Assembly (NCBI RefSeq): GCF_000227135.1
Contig: NC_018259.1
Location: forward strand, 603,140 to 667,139
Reading direction: 5' to 3'
DNA: 64,000 nucleotides
Source: Leishmania donovani
Taxonomy: Eukaryota; Euglenozoa; Kinetoplastea; Trypanosomatida; Trypanosomatidae
Part shown: piece by piece, positions 39,452 to 48,068 of the stretch
Position numbering within the stretch: position 1 is the stretch's first letter
Layout: each line of letters starts with the position of its first letter
Translations under genes and position numbers: made by a program
Notes under the pieces: model-generated
What the model was told of the DNA's origin: nothing
The model's database searches: none
What the model saw: the letters and a program-made list of their open reading frames with translations, nothing else

Positions 39452-41755
39452 TCAGTTCGCACGTGTCTTTTTAAGCGGCGGCTGCCCCGACTCTTCCTCT
39501 CCGGATCCTGCTGTGTCGATGCAAGATGGCACGCGGTCGTCCCTGCTGCCGCCTCCGTCTACGCCCGTCTTCACCTCTTTTCGAACGGCTTTCGCAACGG
39601 TGCGCCGTTCCCAACACACATCGTCGAGGCCGCCACTCGCTGCAGTTTGACGAGATGCCCGTCCACGCCCAGTTGCCGGAATAGCGTAGCCCAAAAGCGC
39701 AGGGGGGTAAAACCGACGGGGTGATTCTCCGCTGGAGTGCTGCTCCGCCGCGAAAACCGGAATAGAAACCAAGCCCGACCACTCATCCCACAGGGAGCTA
39801 GGGTCACCACCGATGGCAGCCGCAGCGACAATGCATCTCTTCACCCACTGTACAGCCCTCCGATAGAGGCTGGCCTGCGCCTCGGGCACGGCGGAGACGG
39901 AGGCGACATCACATCGCAAGCTAGCAGAGATACGATGAAGGCAACGTCCGGCCATCCCAATAATAGGGAGCACCAGGTCTTTGTGCTCGTGACTCGTACG
40001 GCCGCTGGGTTCCCGCTCAGATGTGCCCCACGCATCGCACATGTCCAGGGCAGCCTCCACAAGTCTCTCGATACGCTCCGTTGATCGATCCGGGCACTGC
40101 AGCATCATCATTGTGTCATACAGAATCAGCTTCAGCTCCGCCTCCACCAGAAGCGCGCGCTGCTGCACGCAAGCATCGTAGTCAGCTTGCGCCTCCTCCC
40201 ACTGCGCGGTCGCGTCAAACAAATCATTCAGAAGCGCGCGGCAAAACGTCTCTATGCCGATTTCCTTCATCCACGAGTGCATGGCCGCTGCCGCCGTCCT
40301 CAGTCGCGACTCACGCTTTTCCATCTTGGTAAAGGCAGTGGTTGACGCGTGGTAGAGTTGCGCACAGTGCACAACCGAGTAGAAGACGGCGCGCAGTTTA
40401 TCCACTCTGGTGGCAAGCACATCCAAGTAGCCCAGCTGCGTCTCGGCATGCGTGCGCACCGCCAGGTCCTGCAAAGCAGGCTTCTCCGTCACCAGAGCCC
40501 ACGTGAGGCACACAGCATGACGGTCAAGCAAAAACGTCCACAAGTCCGCGTCGTCTGAAGCAGCAAACATATCAGTCACGGACCACCGGTGGTGGGAGCC
40601 AATGTACGTTGCAAACCATTGGTGCAGCAGATAAAGGTAAAACTGTGTCTGTGACCCATTCAGGCCGCGCCACGGGCCGGTAGATGCGGACGCCTCGCCG
40701 TTGTCCTCCATCAGCCGCTGCATAAGAAGCCCCAGCGCAGGAAGGAACCCCTGTCCTCTCGGAACCTTTATCAGAACGCTCAGCAGCTGCTCCTCCAATT
40801 CCTTCAGCCGCGCATCGCGAGACAGGGACGAGGCTTCCAGCATCCCACCCACGCCTGAGGGCCTCGTCGTGTCGGTGAGGCGTGTCGTGTGTACGTACAG
40901 GGCAGACGCTGCACGCATCCAGGAAGAGCTCAGCGTTGCCTGCCCAACGGCGACAATATCCTTGACTTTATGCTCATTAATCTCGCTCTCCTCATACTCA
41001 CGGAGCAGCTCAGGCAGGGCGACAGATGGCACCTGCAGGTCTCGCTTAAATGTCCGCCTCACGAGCATCTCCACAAGAGGCTCGGCAGGCTCGCCGAGGG
41101 CGGGCAAGACTGTTTCGCTGAGCCACAGCCGCTCCACCTTTCCGATCAGCGGGTAATCGGCGAACAAGTGTGCCGATTCAGCGGAGAGCCGCGCAAAGGC
41201 TTGCAGAGGCTTCGCCAGTGCCGCCTCCTGCTCCGCCACAAGGGCAGCTGCCCCAGTGGCCATCACAGATTGGAGCTCCGACGCAGCGCTCTCGGTGTGC
41301 TCCAGCACAGCGGCAAGTCCAGCCTTTGCAGCGCCAGAGCTGCCCCAACAGAACCGCCGATACAGATGCCAATATGAGTCGACGAGCTCCTTCTGCACCC
41401 TTTGCACTTGCGGAGAACTCGAGCTGGACAGATCATCTGGGCAGGCACCCATCGTGGTTTGTGCACCCTGCTCGCTCAGTCCAGCAAGCCACTGCTCCCA
41501 GCGAGTCAGCGACAGCGGCACGCAGCGCACACTCGCCTCGTACACGGCGTGGTAGTGCCGCAAACCTTGTGCGCGCCCACGGACCGAAAGATGCTGTCTC
41601 TCCCTCTGTGCCTGCCAGAGGCTCTCCAGCGCATCCAGTGTTGCGTACACCGAGGCGATGGACAGCGTTTGCGTGCCGTTTTTGACGTAGTCACTGCCGC
41701 ACGCGAGCAGCGGTGTGATCTCCGTAGCGGAGTTCACGTGTTGCAAGGCAGCCAT
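39452..41755 (-). CDS. HAT-repeat (half-a-TPR) protein, probable RNA-processing factor
   Basis: 767 residues from MAALQHVNSATEITPLLACG. It is almost entirely alpha-helical in composition. HAT-like units are visible at both ends: YHAVYEASVRCVPLSLTRWE then QWLAGL (near residue 85), SYWHLYRRFCWGSS (near 130), and LYRRAVQWVKRCIVAA followed by GDPSSLWDEWSGLV (near 650). The spacing of Trp/Tyr and Pro fits the HAT consensus of SART3, Prp39 and CstF-77 proteins, which scaffold spliceosomal or 3'-end-processing complexes. No RRM is found. The C-terminus ends in a probable nuclear localisation signal, PPLKKTRAN. Which HAT protein this is cannot be decided by eye; middle repeats are degenerate. Confidence 0.8.
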   Translation of the reverse strand: MAALQHVNSATEITPLLACGSDYVKNGTQTLSIASVYATLDALESLWQAQRERQHLSVRGRAQGLRHYHAVYEASVRCVPLSLTRWEQWLAGLSEQGAQTTMGACPDDLSSSSSPQVQRVQKELVDSYWHLYRRFCWGSSGAAKAGLAAVLEHTESAASELQSVMATGAAALVAEQEAALAKPLQAFARLSAESAHLFADYPLIGKVERLWLSETVLPALGEPAEPLVEMLVRRTFKRDLQVPSVALPELLREYEESEINEHKVKDIVAVGQATLSSSWMRAASALYVHTTRLTDTTRPSGVGGMLEASSLSRDARLKELEEQLLSVLIKVPRGQGFLPALGLLMQRLMEDNGEASASTGPWRGLNGSQTQFYLYLLHQWFATYIGSHHRWSVTDMFAASDDADLWTFLLDRHAVCLTWALVTEKPALQDLAVRTHAETQLGYLDVLATRVDKLRAVFYSVVHCAQLYHASTTAFTKMEKRESRLRTAAAAMHSWMKEIGIETFCRALLNDLFDATAQWEEAQADYDACVQQRALLVEAELKLILYDTMMMLQCPDRSTERIERLVEAALDMCDAWGTSEREPSGRTSHEHKDLVLPIIGMAGRCLHRISASLRCDVASVSAVPEAQASLYRRAVQWVKRCIVAAAAIGGDPSSLWDEWSGLVSIPVFAAEQHSSGESPRRFYPPALLGYAIPATGRGRASRQTAASGGLDDVCWERRTVAKAVRKEVKTGVDGGGSRDDRVPSCIDTAGSGEEESGQPPLKKTRAN

Positions 41756-43643
41756 GTTTCGACACGTGGTATGTATTTATGGGTATGTCTGCAGCAAACG
41801 CTCCACCGGCGCACCTTCTGCGGAACACGGAGGTTGGTGCCTCCTGCGCTGGTTTCGGCGACTCAGGGCAGCAAACTGCGCCTCTTATGGAAGACAGAGC
41901 GACAGAGAGAGAGGTGGAAGTGACGAGAGACGGAGCGTGACGGCATGCGACGAAGCACACTTTCCTGGAGATCCTCGGTGCCGAGCAAGCGACGTGGTGG
42001 GCAGGGGGCGAAGACAGCCCAATCGCCAGGACACATGCAAGAGATAGCAACAACACAACAAACGTGCATCAGCGCATCCCTTCTCTTCTGTCGTTTCCGT
42101 GGAAAGATGCCCGTACGCCTTCTTTGACTCGCAGGCATAACGAGCAGCAAAAACGCCAACGAGAGAAGAGCGCGGCGCACATGTGCCGTGAGAAAAGTCG
42201 GCCAACACACACACAAAAACAAAACATACGCACACACAGAAAGCAAGAAGACAGTGGGCAAGAGTAGAGACGGGTTTGATCGGCGGCCCCGGTTCCAATA
42301 GATGGCGAGCAGGGCGTGAAATAATACACGTCGACGAAGGAGAGCGGGAAGAAAGAGAAGGAGAGGCACAGCAGGAAGGGGTGGGCGTGAGCACATTCGA
42401 CTAAGCATATGGGTCTGTGTGCGTGAGCGTGTGAGGGGTAAAAAGGCATGCATGTATTCTCTCTCCATTTCCACCCGTAGAAACAACGAAGGACGTCGTA
42501 GACTTCAACCCAGAAGTTTCGTCTCTCGATAGAATCACCGACCCTGATCAAGAGATACACCTCAGTACGTGTTGTCTCAGGGTCCCGCGCACCGCCACTC
42601 TCTCTCTGCCGGAAAACCAGGCAGAACCCACGAAATCCTGGGCCAAATGCCGAGCCACCTCTGGTTATGGCACGATCAGGCACCTACGACGTAAGGCAGC
42701 GGGGGTGGAGGAGGAGGAGGAGGAGGGGGTCTGAGCGGTGCATCGCTGCTGACGTCGGCGGTCCGGTGCTGGACGGCGTGGCGTCGCAGCGGCCCGCGAT
42801 CGTGTCAGCAGGGCGGCGCCATCCATAGGAGTTTAGGCGGCGTGCCAGCGTGGCTCGGACGTATCCCCTCCCCCCGCCACCCCTCCCCTCGGTCCTCACA
42901 CGGCCTACTAGTGTGGGTGGGTGGGTGGGGGGCTGAGTGCCACCGCCGATGAGGGGGCAGGGATGCGCCAGGGGTGGCGACGGGGCATGATGGGCGAGGG
43001 TGGTAAGTAGGGTTGGAGGCAGAGGTGGTGCTCCGATGACAGCGTCGGCGCATTACTCCAGCACGTGTTTATTGCTCCTTGGGCGCGACGCCTGGCGAGC
43101 CCCCTGAGCGGCTGTGTCAAGAGCCCTTGAACGAGTGTTTTGCGGCAGAGAACTGGACACGGTGAAACGAATACACACGTATATCTTCACTGTCTCGTTC
43201 AAGATCCTATTCTGATCCCACGCAGTTCGCATGATGCAGATACCGCGAAAAGGGATGTTGTCAGCACGAAAACAGCGGAGCTCCAGCGGAGCCGGGGCCG
43301 GAAGCCGCGCAGAAGCGTATCTATAACAGTGTGCACACGTAGATGGCTGGCGCCCATGTCTTGTGTAATCGGACAAGGCCGAAGGCTGCGACGTGCATCA
43401 CGTGCAGGCGTGCCGATGAAACACCAACGCTTCACGTCCAGAGGCACTTGCAACGGTGCAAGCACACAGTATTTGGTGAAGTTGTTTGTCAGGATAGAAG
43501 GGGTGCGCGCGCCGACAAAAAAATGTCAGTGTATCGCCGCCGCTTGTATGTTCTGTGAGGATAACCTTCGCTCCTCATGCATCGGTAGATTCTATGAAGT
43601 GAACATGCTTTTCGCCCCTTCTCGTCACTGTAAGCTGCTCCTC
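41756..43643 (-). other. Spacer carrying a sense-oriented SIDER-like element
   Basis: Holds the 3' UTR of the PIP-box gene and the leader of the HAT gene. The SIDER-like repeat occupies about 42600-43060. The segment 43140-43640 is complex but has no credible frame; 41760-42480 is low complexity. Confidence 0.6.
42600..43060 (-). mobile_element. Degenerate SIDER2-like retroposon, sense to transcription
   Basis: The minus strand aligns with the plus strand of 61500-61866 through several blocks in the same order: AATGCGCCGACGCTGTCATC with AATGCACCGACTCAATCACC; GAGCCACGCTGGCACGCCGCC with GAGTCACGCTGGCAGGTCGCC; GGACCGCCGACGTCAGCAGC with GGACCGCCGGCATCAGCGGC; GGCTCGGCATTTGGC with CGCTCGGCATTCGGC. 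It has no coding capacity. Size, dispersed UTR location and degeneracy fit the Leishmania SIDER2 family, which lies in 3' UTRs and can promote mRNA decay. The family name is inferred; the homology of the two copies is directly visible. Ends are approximate. Confidence 0.75.
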
Positions 43644-44396
43644 TCACCGCTTGCACGCCATCTTGGAGAAGAAGTCAGACAGCTTCATCTGCATCTTGGT
43701 AGACTGCGTTGCCACGGAGGAGGGTGGATTCTCGACAGCAGTCTGCTCGCGAGCCGAAGCAGACAACGTCGGTGTAGGAAGCGCTGACGGGGAGGCAAAC
43801 GGTGAACCACACGGATGCTCCGGTGAAGTCGAGACGAACGCCCGCGAGGACCTCTCATGGGGTGTCGTCGTCACGGTTTCCAACGACATCGTCGAAGATA
43901 GCTCTTGCTGCGGCGATGGGGAAGAGAGGGACCGCGCTGCAGAGACAATCTTCGGCTGCGTGCTGCTGCCGTTGGTGCGGCCATCGCAGAGCGGGGCTAA
44001 CGATGTCCTCTGAGCCACCGGCGTTCGCGAAACGGCCGCCCCAAAGGCCTCATCTGCTGAACGCTTGAGACCGCCAACGCTGCCGTCGCGGACGAGGGCG
44101 ACCTTCGTCTTGCCAAACAACAGCGCCTCCATCTTTTCCATGCCATCACCGCCCCTCAGAGGCAGGGTGACTGGCGCGCCGGCAGAAACAGGTGAGCGCT
44201 CACGGTGTCTGGTCGCCGCTGCCGTCGACGACGTGCTTGCGGCGGTTCTGCTCGACGGCGCAGCGGCGCAAAGCGGCGTGAAGTCGCTCATCTCTGGTTC
44301 GCTGTCCGAGACGATACGCACCCCCGGTTGCGCCGGCTGTGGAGGGGCGCTCGCGGTCGATACAAAGACCTCATCGTCGTCAAGCAAGAGCGCCAT
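43644..44396 (-). CDS. Disordered protein with C-terminal PCNA-interacting (PIP) box
   Basis: 250 residues from MALLLDDDEVFVSTASAPP. The protein is largely Ser/Ala/Thr/Pro-rich and disordered, with an acidic start and one more ordered segment near residue 85 (MEKMEALLFGKTKVALV). The final 15 residues read QMKLSDFFSKMACKR. QMKLSDFF fits the PIP-box consensus Q-x-x-(L/I/M)-x-x-F-(F/Y) exactly and is followed by basic residues, as in Pol32/POLD3, FEN1 and other PCNA clients. Position at the extreme C-terminus is the usual one for such boxes. I infer a nuclear protein recruited to replicating or repaired DNA. A divergent polymerase delta accessory subunit is one possibility, but there is no fold evidence for it. 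Confidence 0.85.
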   Translation of the reverse strand: MALLLDDDEVFVSTASAPPQPAQPGVRIVSDSEPEMSDFTPLCAAAPSSRTAASTSSTAAATRHRERSPVSAGAPVTLPLRGGDGMEKMEALLFGKTKVALVRDGSVGGLKRSADEAFGAAVSRTPVAQRTSLAPLCDGRTNGSSTQPKIVSAARSLSSPSPQQELSSTMSLETVTTTPHERSSRAFVSTSPEHPCGSPFASPSALPTPTLSASAREQTAVENPPSSVATQSTKMQMKLSDFFSKMACKR

Positions 44397-45400
44397 GACC
44401 GGAGGGAGGCCGGAAGGAAAGAAGCGAAAAGAAGGCTAGCGATGTGTGAAGCGACGAAAACGTCGAAGCAATCTGTGGTACGCAAGTCGTGGCTTCACAG
44501 GGGCAGACTGGGGCAAGTCTGTCGGCACGAGAAGTAAAAATGAAGAAAAGAGAGAGGGTCGACGAGCTGCAAGGGGCCCGGAAATCGAACATATGAGCAG
44601 GGGATAGTCACCCATGAGGAGGAGGAGGTCGGATAGCAAGAGGACAGGAAGAGGCGGTCGTGTAGACGCGAACGTTGATGTGAGCAAAACAGGTAAGCTC
44701 GGCACATACGGCTCGCCTACAAGCCTCACAAGCATAGAGGCAGGACTACAATTTGTTCTTTTGGAGCACGACACAGGTCTCCGGGAAAGGACCTTCTCAC
44801 GCAACAGCATAGCCTACTTCATCTTCGCTTGTCGGCAGCAACTCCGCGGAGCACCGCCATCCGTCTGTGGGTCTACCTGAGTGCTTTCTGATAGCTGGTG
44901 TCGATCCGAGAGTGACAAAGGGCAGGAAGAGACGATGAGAGCGAGAGGGAGAAGAAGAAAAACAGAACGGGAGCGGGTGATGCTCCTTTACAATGCTTGC
45001 CTGCGCGCATTCTTGTGCTACACACACACACACACACGCCTAAACAAATCTAAAGGAAAAAAGAAAACGCCCATGCGATCAACGCTGCTGAGAGTCGGCC
45101 AGGTCTCTTGCCATGCCATAGTGCGTGAAGAAGATCTTAGTGAAAAACGGAGAAGGCAACAAATTAAGAGAGAAGTCAGGAGAGACAGTGCCGTCCCAGA
45201 AAGTCTAAACCGGCGTGGAAAAATACACAGGGATGTATACGTACGCCCAGGCGTGTGTCTAGTAGCAAAGGCATCAAGCACATCACCATACGGAAGCGCC
45301 TCATTTGGCCGCTCTCTCTCTCTCCTCTCACTACCGCTCCATTCAAAAGCTCGAGTAGAACGAGGGAGGGAACGAGAAAGGGATGGCGTCGTGATGATCG
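44397..45400 (-). other. Spacer between the 222-residue gene and the PIP-box gene
   Basis: Ordinary spacer with a CA tract near 45021-45036. No gene is supported. Confidence 0.6.
44519..44562 (-). promoter_or_regulatory. Spliced-leader acceptor of the PIP-box gene
   Basis: Minus-strand CTCTCTTTTCTTCATTTTTA then GTGCCGACAG, with the AG at 44520-44519. The predicted 5' UTR is about 122 nt; other AGs nearby are possible. Confidence 0.5.
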
Positions 45401-46069
45401 CTATGGCGCGCCAGGTGAGGCGCCTGCCGGGGCGAATCCTGTAAACTCTGGTGGGGTGCTAAACAAGAGGCTCTCTTTGTTGGCTTTGCGCACATCGGAG
45501 TCAATGACACAGATGGAGGCATCGCCGATGACATCACTGCCCACAGCTGCCGCCCCGCCACCTCCTTTCAAGCCCTGCGTTTGCTGAGACGACGGCGTGG
45601 ACTGTAATGCGCTCGAGAGTGCCTGACGGTTGGAGTCGATGGCGTGCTGCTGGGCGAGCAGCCTGCTTGTCTCCAGGAGAGATGCAGTCCACTTTGCATC
45701 CATGTCGGGGGACGTCGACCCCTCGACATTCGCTGCAGTGACGGCTGTCCCGAGATTGCCCTTTCGGTCCGCAGCGCGCTTGAACTCGAATCCAGTCGTC
45801 AGCCGCAGCGGGTCCACCGTCACGGTGTACTGCTTCTTCGCGTTCGTGTTGAGCTTCGCCACCACGCGGTGGATATCTGCCTTGTATAGGGCAATAAACT
45901 CATCCGATCTGTCCGGCTGCAGTGCCAGCTCCGACAGCTCCGCCGCCACGAAGTACTTGGTTTGCAATGCGTGATTGATGCGGCTGAGATGGTGGCGCAG
46001 TTGAGCCGCCTCGCGCGGAAGGACGCGAATCTCCTTGAAGGGATCGACGTCGCTTCGATAGCTTGGCAT
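45401..46069 (-). CDS. Conserved hypothetical protein, 222 residues
   Basis: Not recognised. It starts at MPSYRSDVDPFKEIRVLPRE. A strong splice acceptor ends 72 nt upstream. The first half is folded-looking and helical (EAAQLRHHLSRINHALQTKY, then DEFIALYKADIHRVVAKLN). The middle has a QYTVTVDPLRLTTGFEFKRA strand-like segment. A coiled-coil-like helix follows (DAKWTASLLETSRLLAQQHA). The C-terminal 70 residues are Ser/Gly/Ala-rich and disordered. Strong coding bias and a clean start make it a real gene. Confidence 0.82.
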   Translation of the reverse strand: MPSYRSDVDPFKEIRVLPREAAQLRHHLSRINHALQTKYFVAAELSELALQPDRSDEFIALYKADIHRVVAKLNTNAKKQYTVTVDPLRLTTGFEFKRAADRKGNLGTAVTAANVEGSTSPDMDAKWTASLLETSRLLAQQHAIDSNRQALSSALQSTPSSQQTQGLKGGGGAAAVGSDVIGDASICVIDSDVRKANKESLLFSTPPEFTGFAPAGASPGAP

Positions 46070-46141
46070 GACTGCGTGCTGAGCGCTCGACGCACGTCAC
46101 AGAAATCAGCGAGACAAGGATTGCCCGCTGTTGGCTCGCAC

Positions 46142-46185
46142 CTGAAAATTGGTGAAAGCGTGTGAGAGCCAAAGAAGATCGAAGT
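46142..46185 (-). promoter_or_regulatory. Spliced-leader acceptor of the 222-residue gene
   Basis: Minus-strand CTTTCACCAATTTTCAG with the AG at 46143-46142, preceded by a TCTTCTTTGGCTCTC tract. Confidence 0.65.
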
Positions 46186-47700
46186 GACCTCAACGCTATC
46201 TTAGGGGGTCCTCTTCCCTCTTGAGATGGACGGCAGGAGCACATGTGCTCGGGAAGGAAAGGAAAGACAAGAGGTACGGAGGAAGAGATGTGCGTAAAAC
46301 AAAGGTACTACGTCGTTCCCGTATCGTGCAGCATCACGTCTGAGCAGAGACAGCTGGCGCCACGCGACAATCAGACCGGGATACATATGGACCCTGACGA
46401 CAGACAGGGAGGGAGCCATAAGTGCTTGCTCATGCACCAGCAGACGCAATGACTGCGCTGCTGTGCAGCTGCAGAAGCGTCTGGCTCGCACGAGATGCCG
46501 CCGAGCCGGGAGAACAACTCGTGTGCGCACGCCGCGTACATCCTTTTGCATCTCTATATACACATATATATGCGTACATGTGTATGTGTCTGTGCGTGTT
46601 CGTGTGCCTTCCGATGCTGCTAACGGAATCGTCTTTCTCCCTCTCAAAGAGTCAGAAGAGCCAGGATGACGGAGCGAGCATCGACAGAGCGTCCTCGTGT
46701 GCTGGGTGCTCGCCTTCTTCTACGCAAACCTCCAACAATACAAAGGCCGGCCTCGAAAAGAGAGTTCTGGCTAAACCATCACAGCACGGGCCTCAGACAC
46801 CAGCAGCAGTGGACAGACGCACTTACACACACGCGCGCGCGAGATAACAAACTAAGAAAACGGGCCACTCCGCCTTTTCTACCCGTCAAGCCGTATGGCA
46901 GCCCCCCCCCCTCACCCCCCCTCGCCCCTCCCTCCCTCCCTCCCCGCCACTTCCCCCGCCAAAGCGGCATGGAGGGGCGAAAGGAATAGAATACACAGCG
47001 AGCAGGAAGCAAACTCATAGAAAAGGAGAAAGAGAGCTAAGTAAGCGGCAGCTTCGGCTGCTTGATGCGCGCGATTCACGGCTTTTAAGCACATGTTTGT
47101 GTGTGCGTGTGCGTCTGTCGGCGGCGCCCTCTGCGTGTGCGTGTGAGTGTTTGCAGGTGAAAGAACATCGCCCCTACCGGTGTCAGTAGTCGCATCGAAT
47201 GCCGCACAGCCTTTGCCGGACTCGCCGCCCTCAGTAGGCCTTCTCTCCCCTAACTGTCGGCTATGCACCAAGTCTTTGCACGAGCCCCATTTGAACTGTA
47301 GTCCAGGGATGCCGCTCGTCATCATGACAGCAACAACGCCACACTACCTCGCAGCCGTCCTTCTCCGAAAAGAGAGAACAACAACAAGCATGGAAAAGAT
47401 AGTCGAATGTGGTCAAGTAGAGGCAGCGCGAGAGAGCGCACAGGAGCGCTGCGTGATGGAGACACACGCACGCACACACACGCACGCAAACATACAACAT
47501 ACACAACAACACGTAGTCGAGAGACCGTGAGCAGGGACAAGGGGCGCGGAATAGGGAGAGAGAGAACAACAACAACGGGCAATAAAAAAAAATGGCAGTT
47601 GGGGTACAGGTGCGTGATGGTCAACAAAAAAAGAGAAAGGAGCAGTTTCTACCCGGGCAAAGCTGGCAAGGAACGTCACAAAAACAAAGGTAACTGCGGA

Positions 47701-47724
47701 TGTGTGTGTGTGTGTGTGTGTGTG
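47701..47724. repeat. TG dinucleotide microsatellite
   Basis: Twelve uninterrupted TG units. Confidence 0.95.
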
Positions 47725-48068
47725 CCTGGGTCTGTGCGTCCTTGTGTCGTAGTGTCGGTGTCCGGAGAGGGGCGGGGCAGGGTACACTCTGGCGAAGAAG
47801 AGGTGGTGCACCAAAACGAGCGCGCGCGCCATGAAGTGCCCCTGGACCAGCAGCACCGTCTGGCGCTTGTCGGACGTATATGCTGGTGACCGCTGTATTT
47901 GCCTTTAGCGTCAGAGAAGGGAACGGTGTATGGACGTCAAACAAACAGAACAGCCAGCGTTGCGTCCGGCACGCTTGCTGCACCGAGTGGCTATATGCAT
48001 CCTCCTCTCCCCCTCGACGTTCCCGTCGCCTTGCCTTCCCTCTTGCTCAGCGACGATCTGTGAGTACG

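Larger units (their letters stand above)
46070..48068 (-). other. 2-kb spacer, mainly 3' UTR of the B55-like gene
   Basis: Low complexity: C-runs with CCCT units at 46903-46945, a CA-rich tract near 47460-47500 and a TG tract at 47701-47724. No gene is seen. Confidence 0.6.

Noticed and set aside
41863..42683. Overlapping ~200-codon minus-strand frames
   Set aside because: Cys/Arg/Phe-rich, no conserved pattern; overlap the SIDER-like element and UTR.
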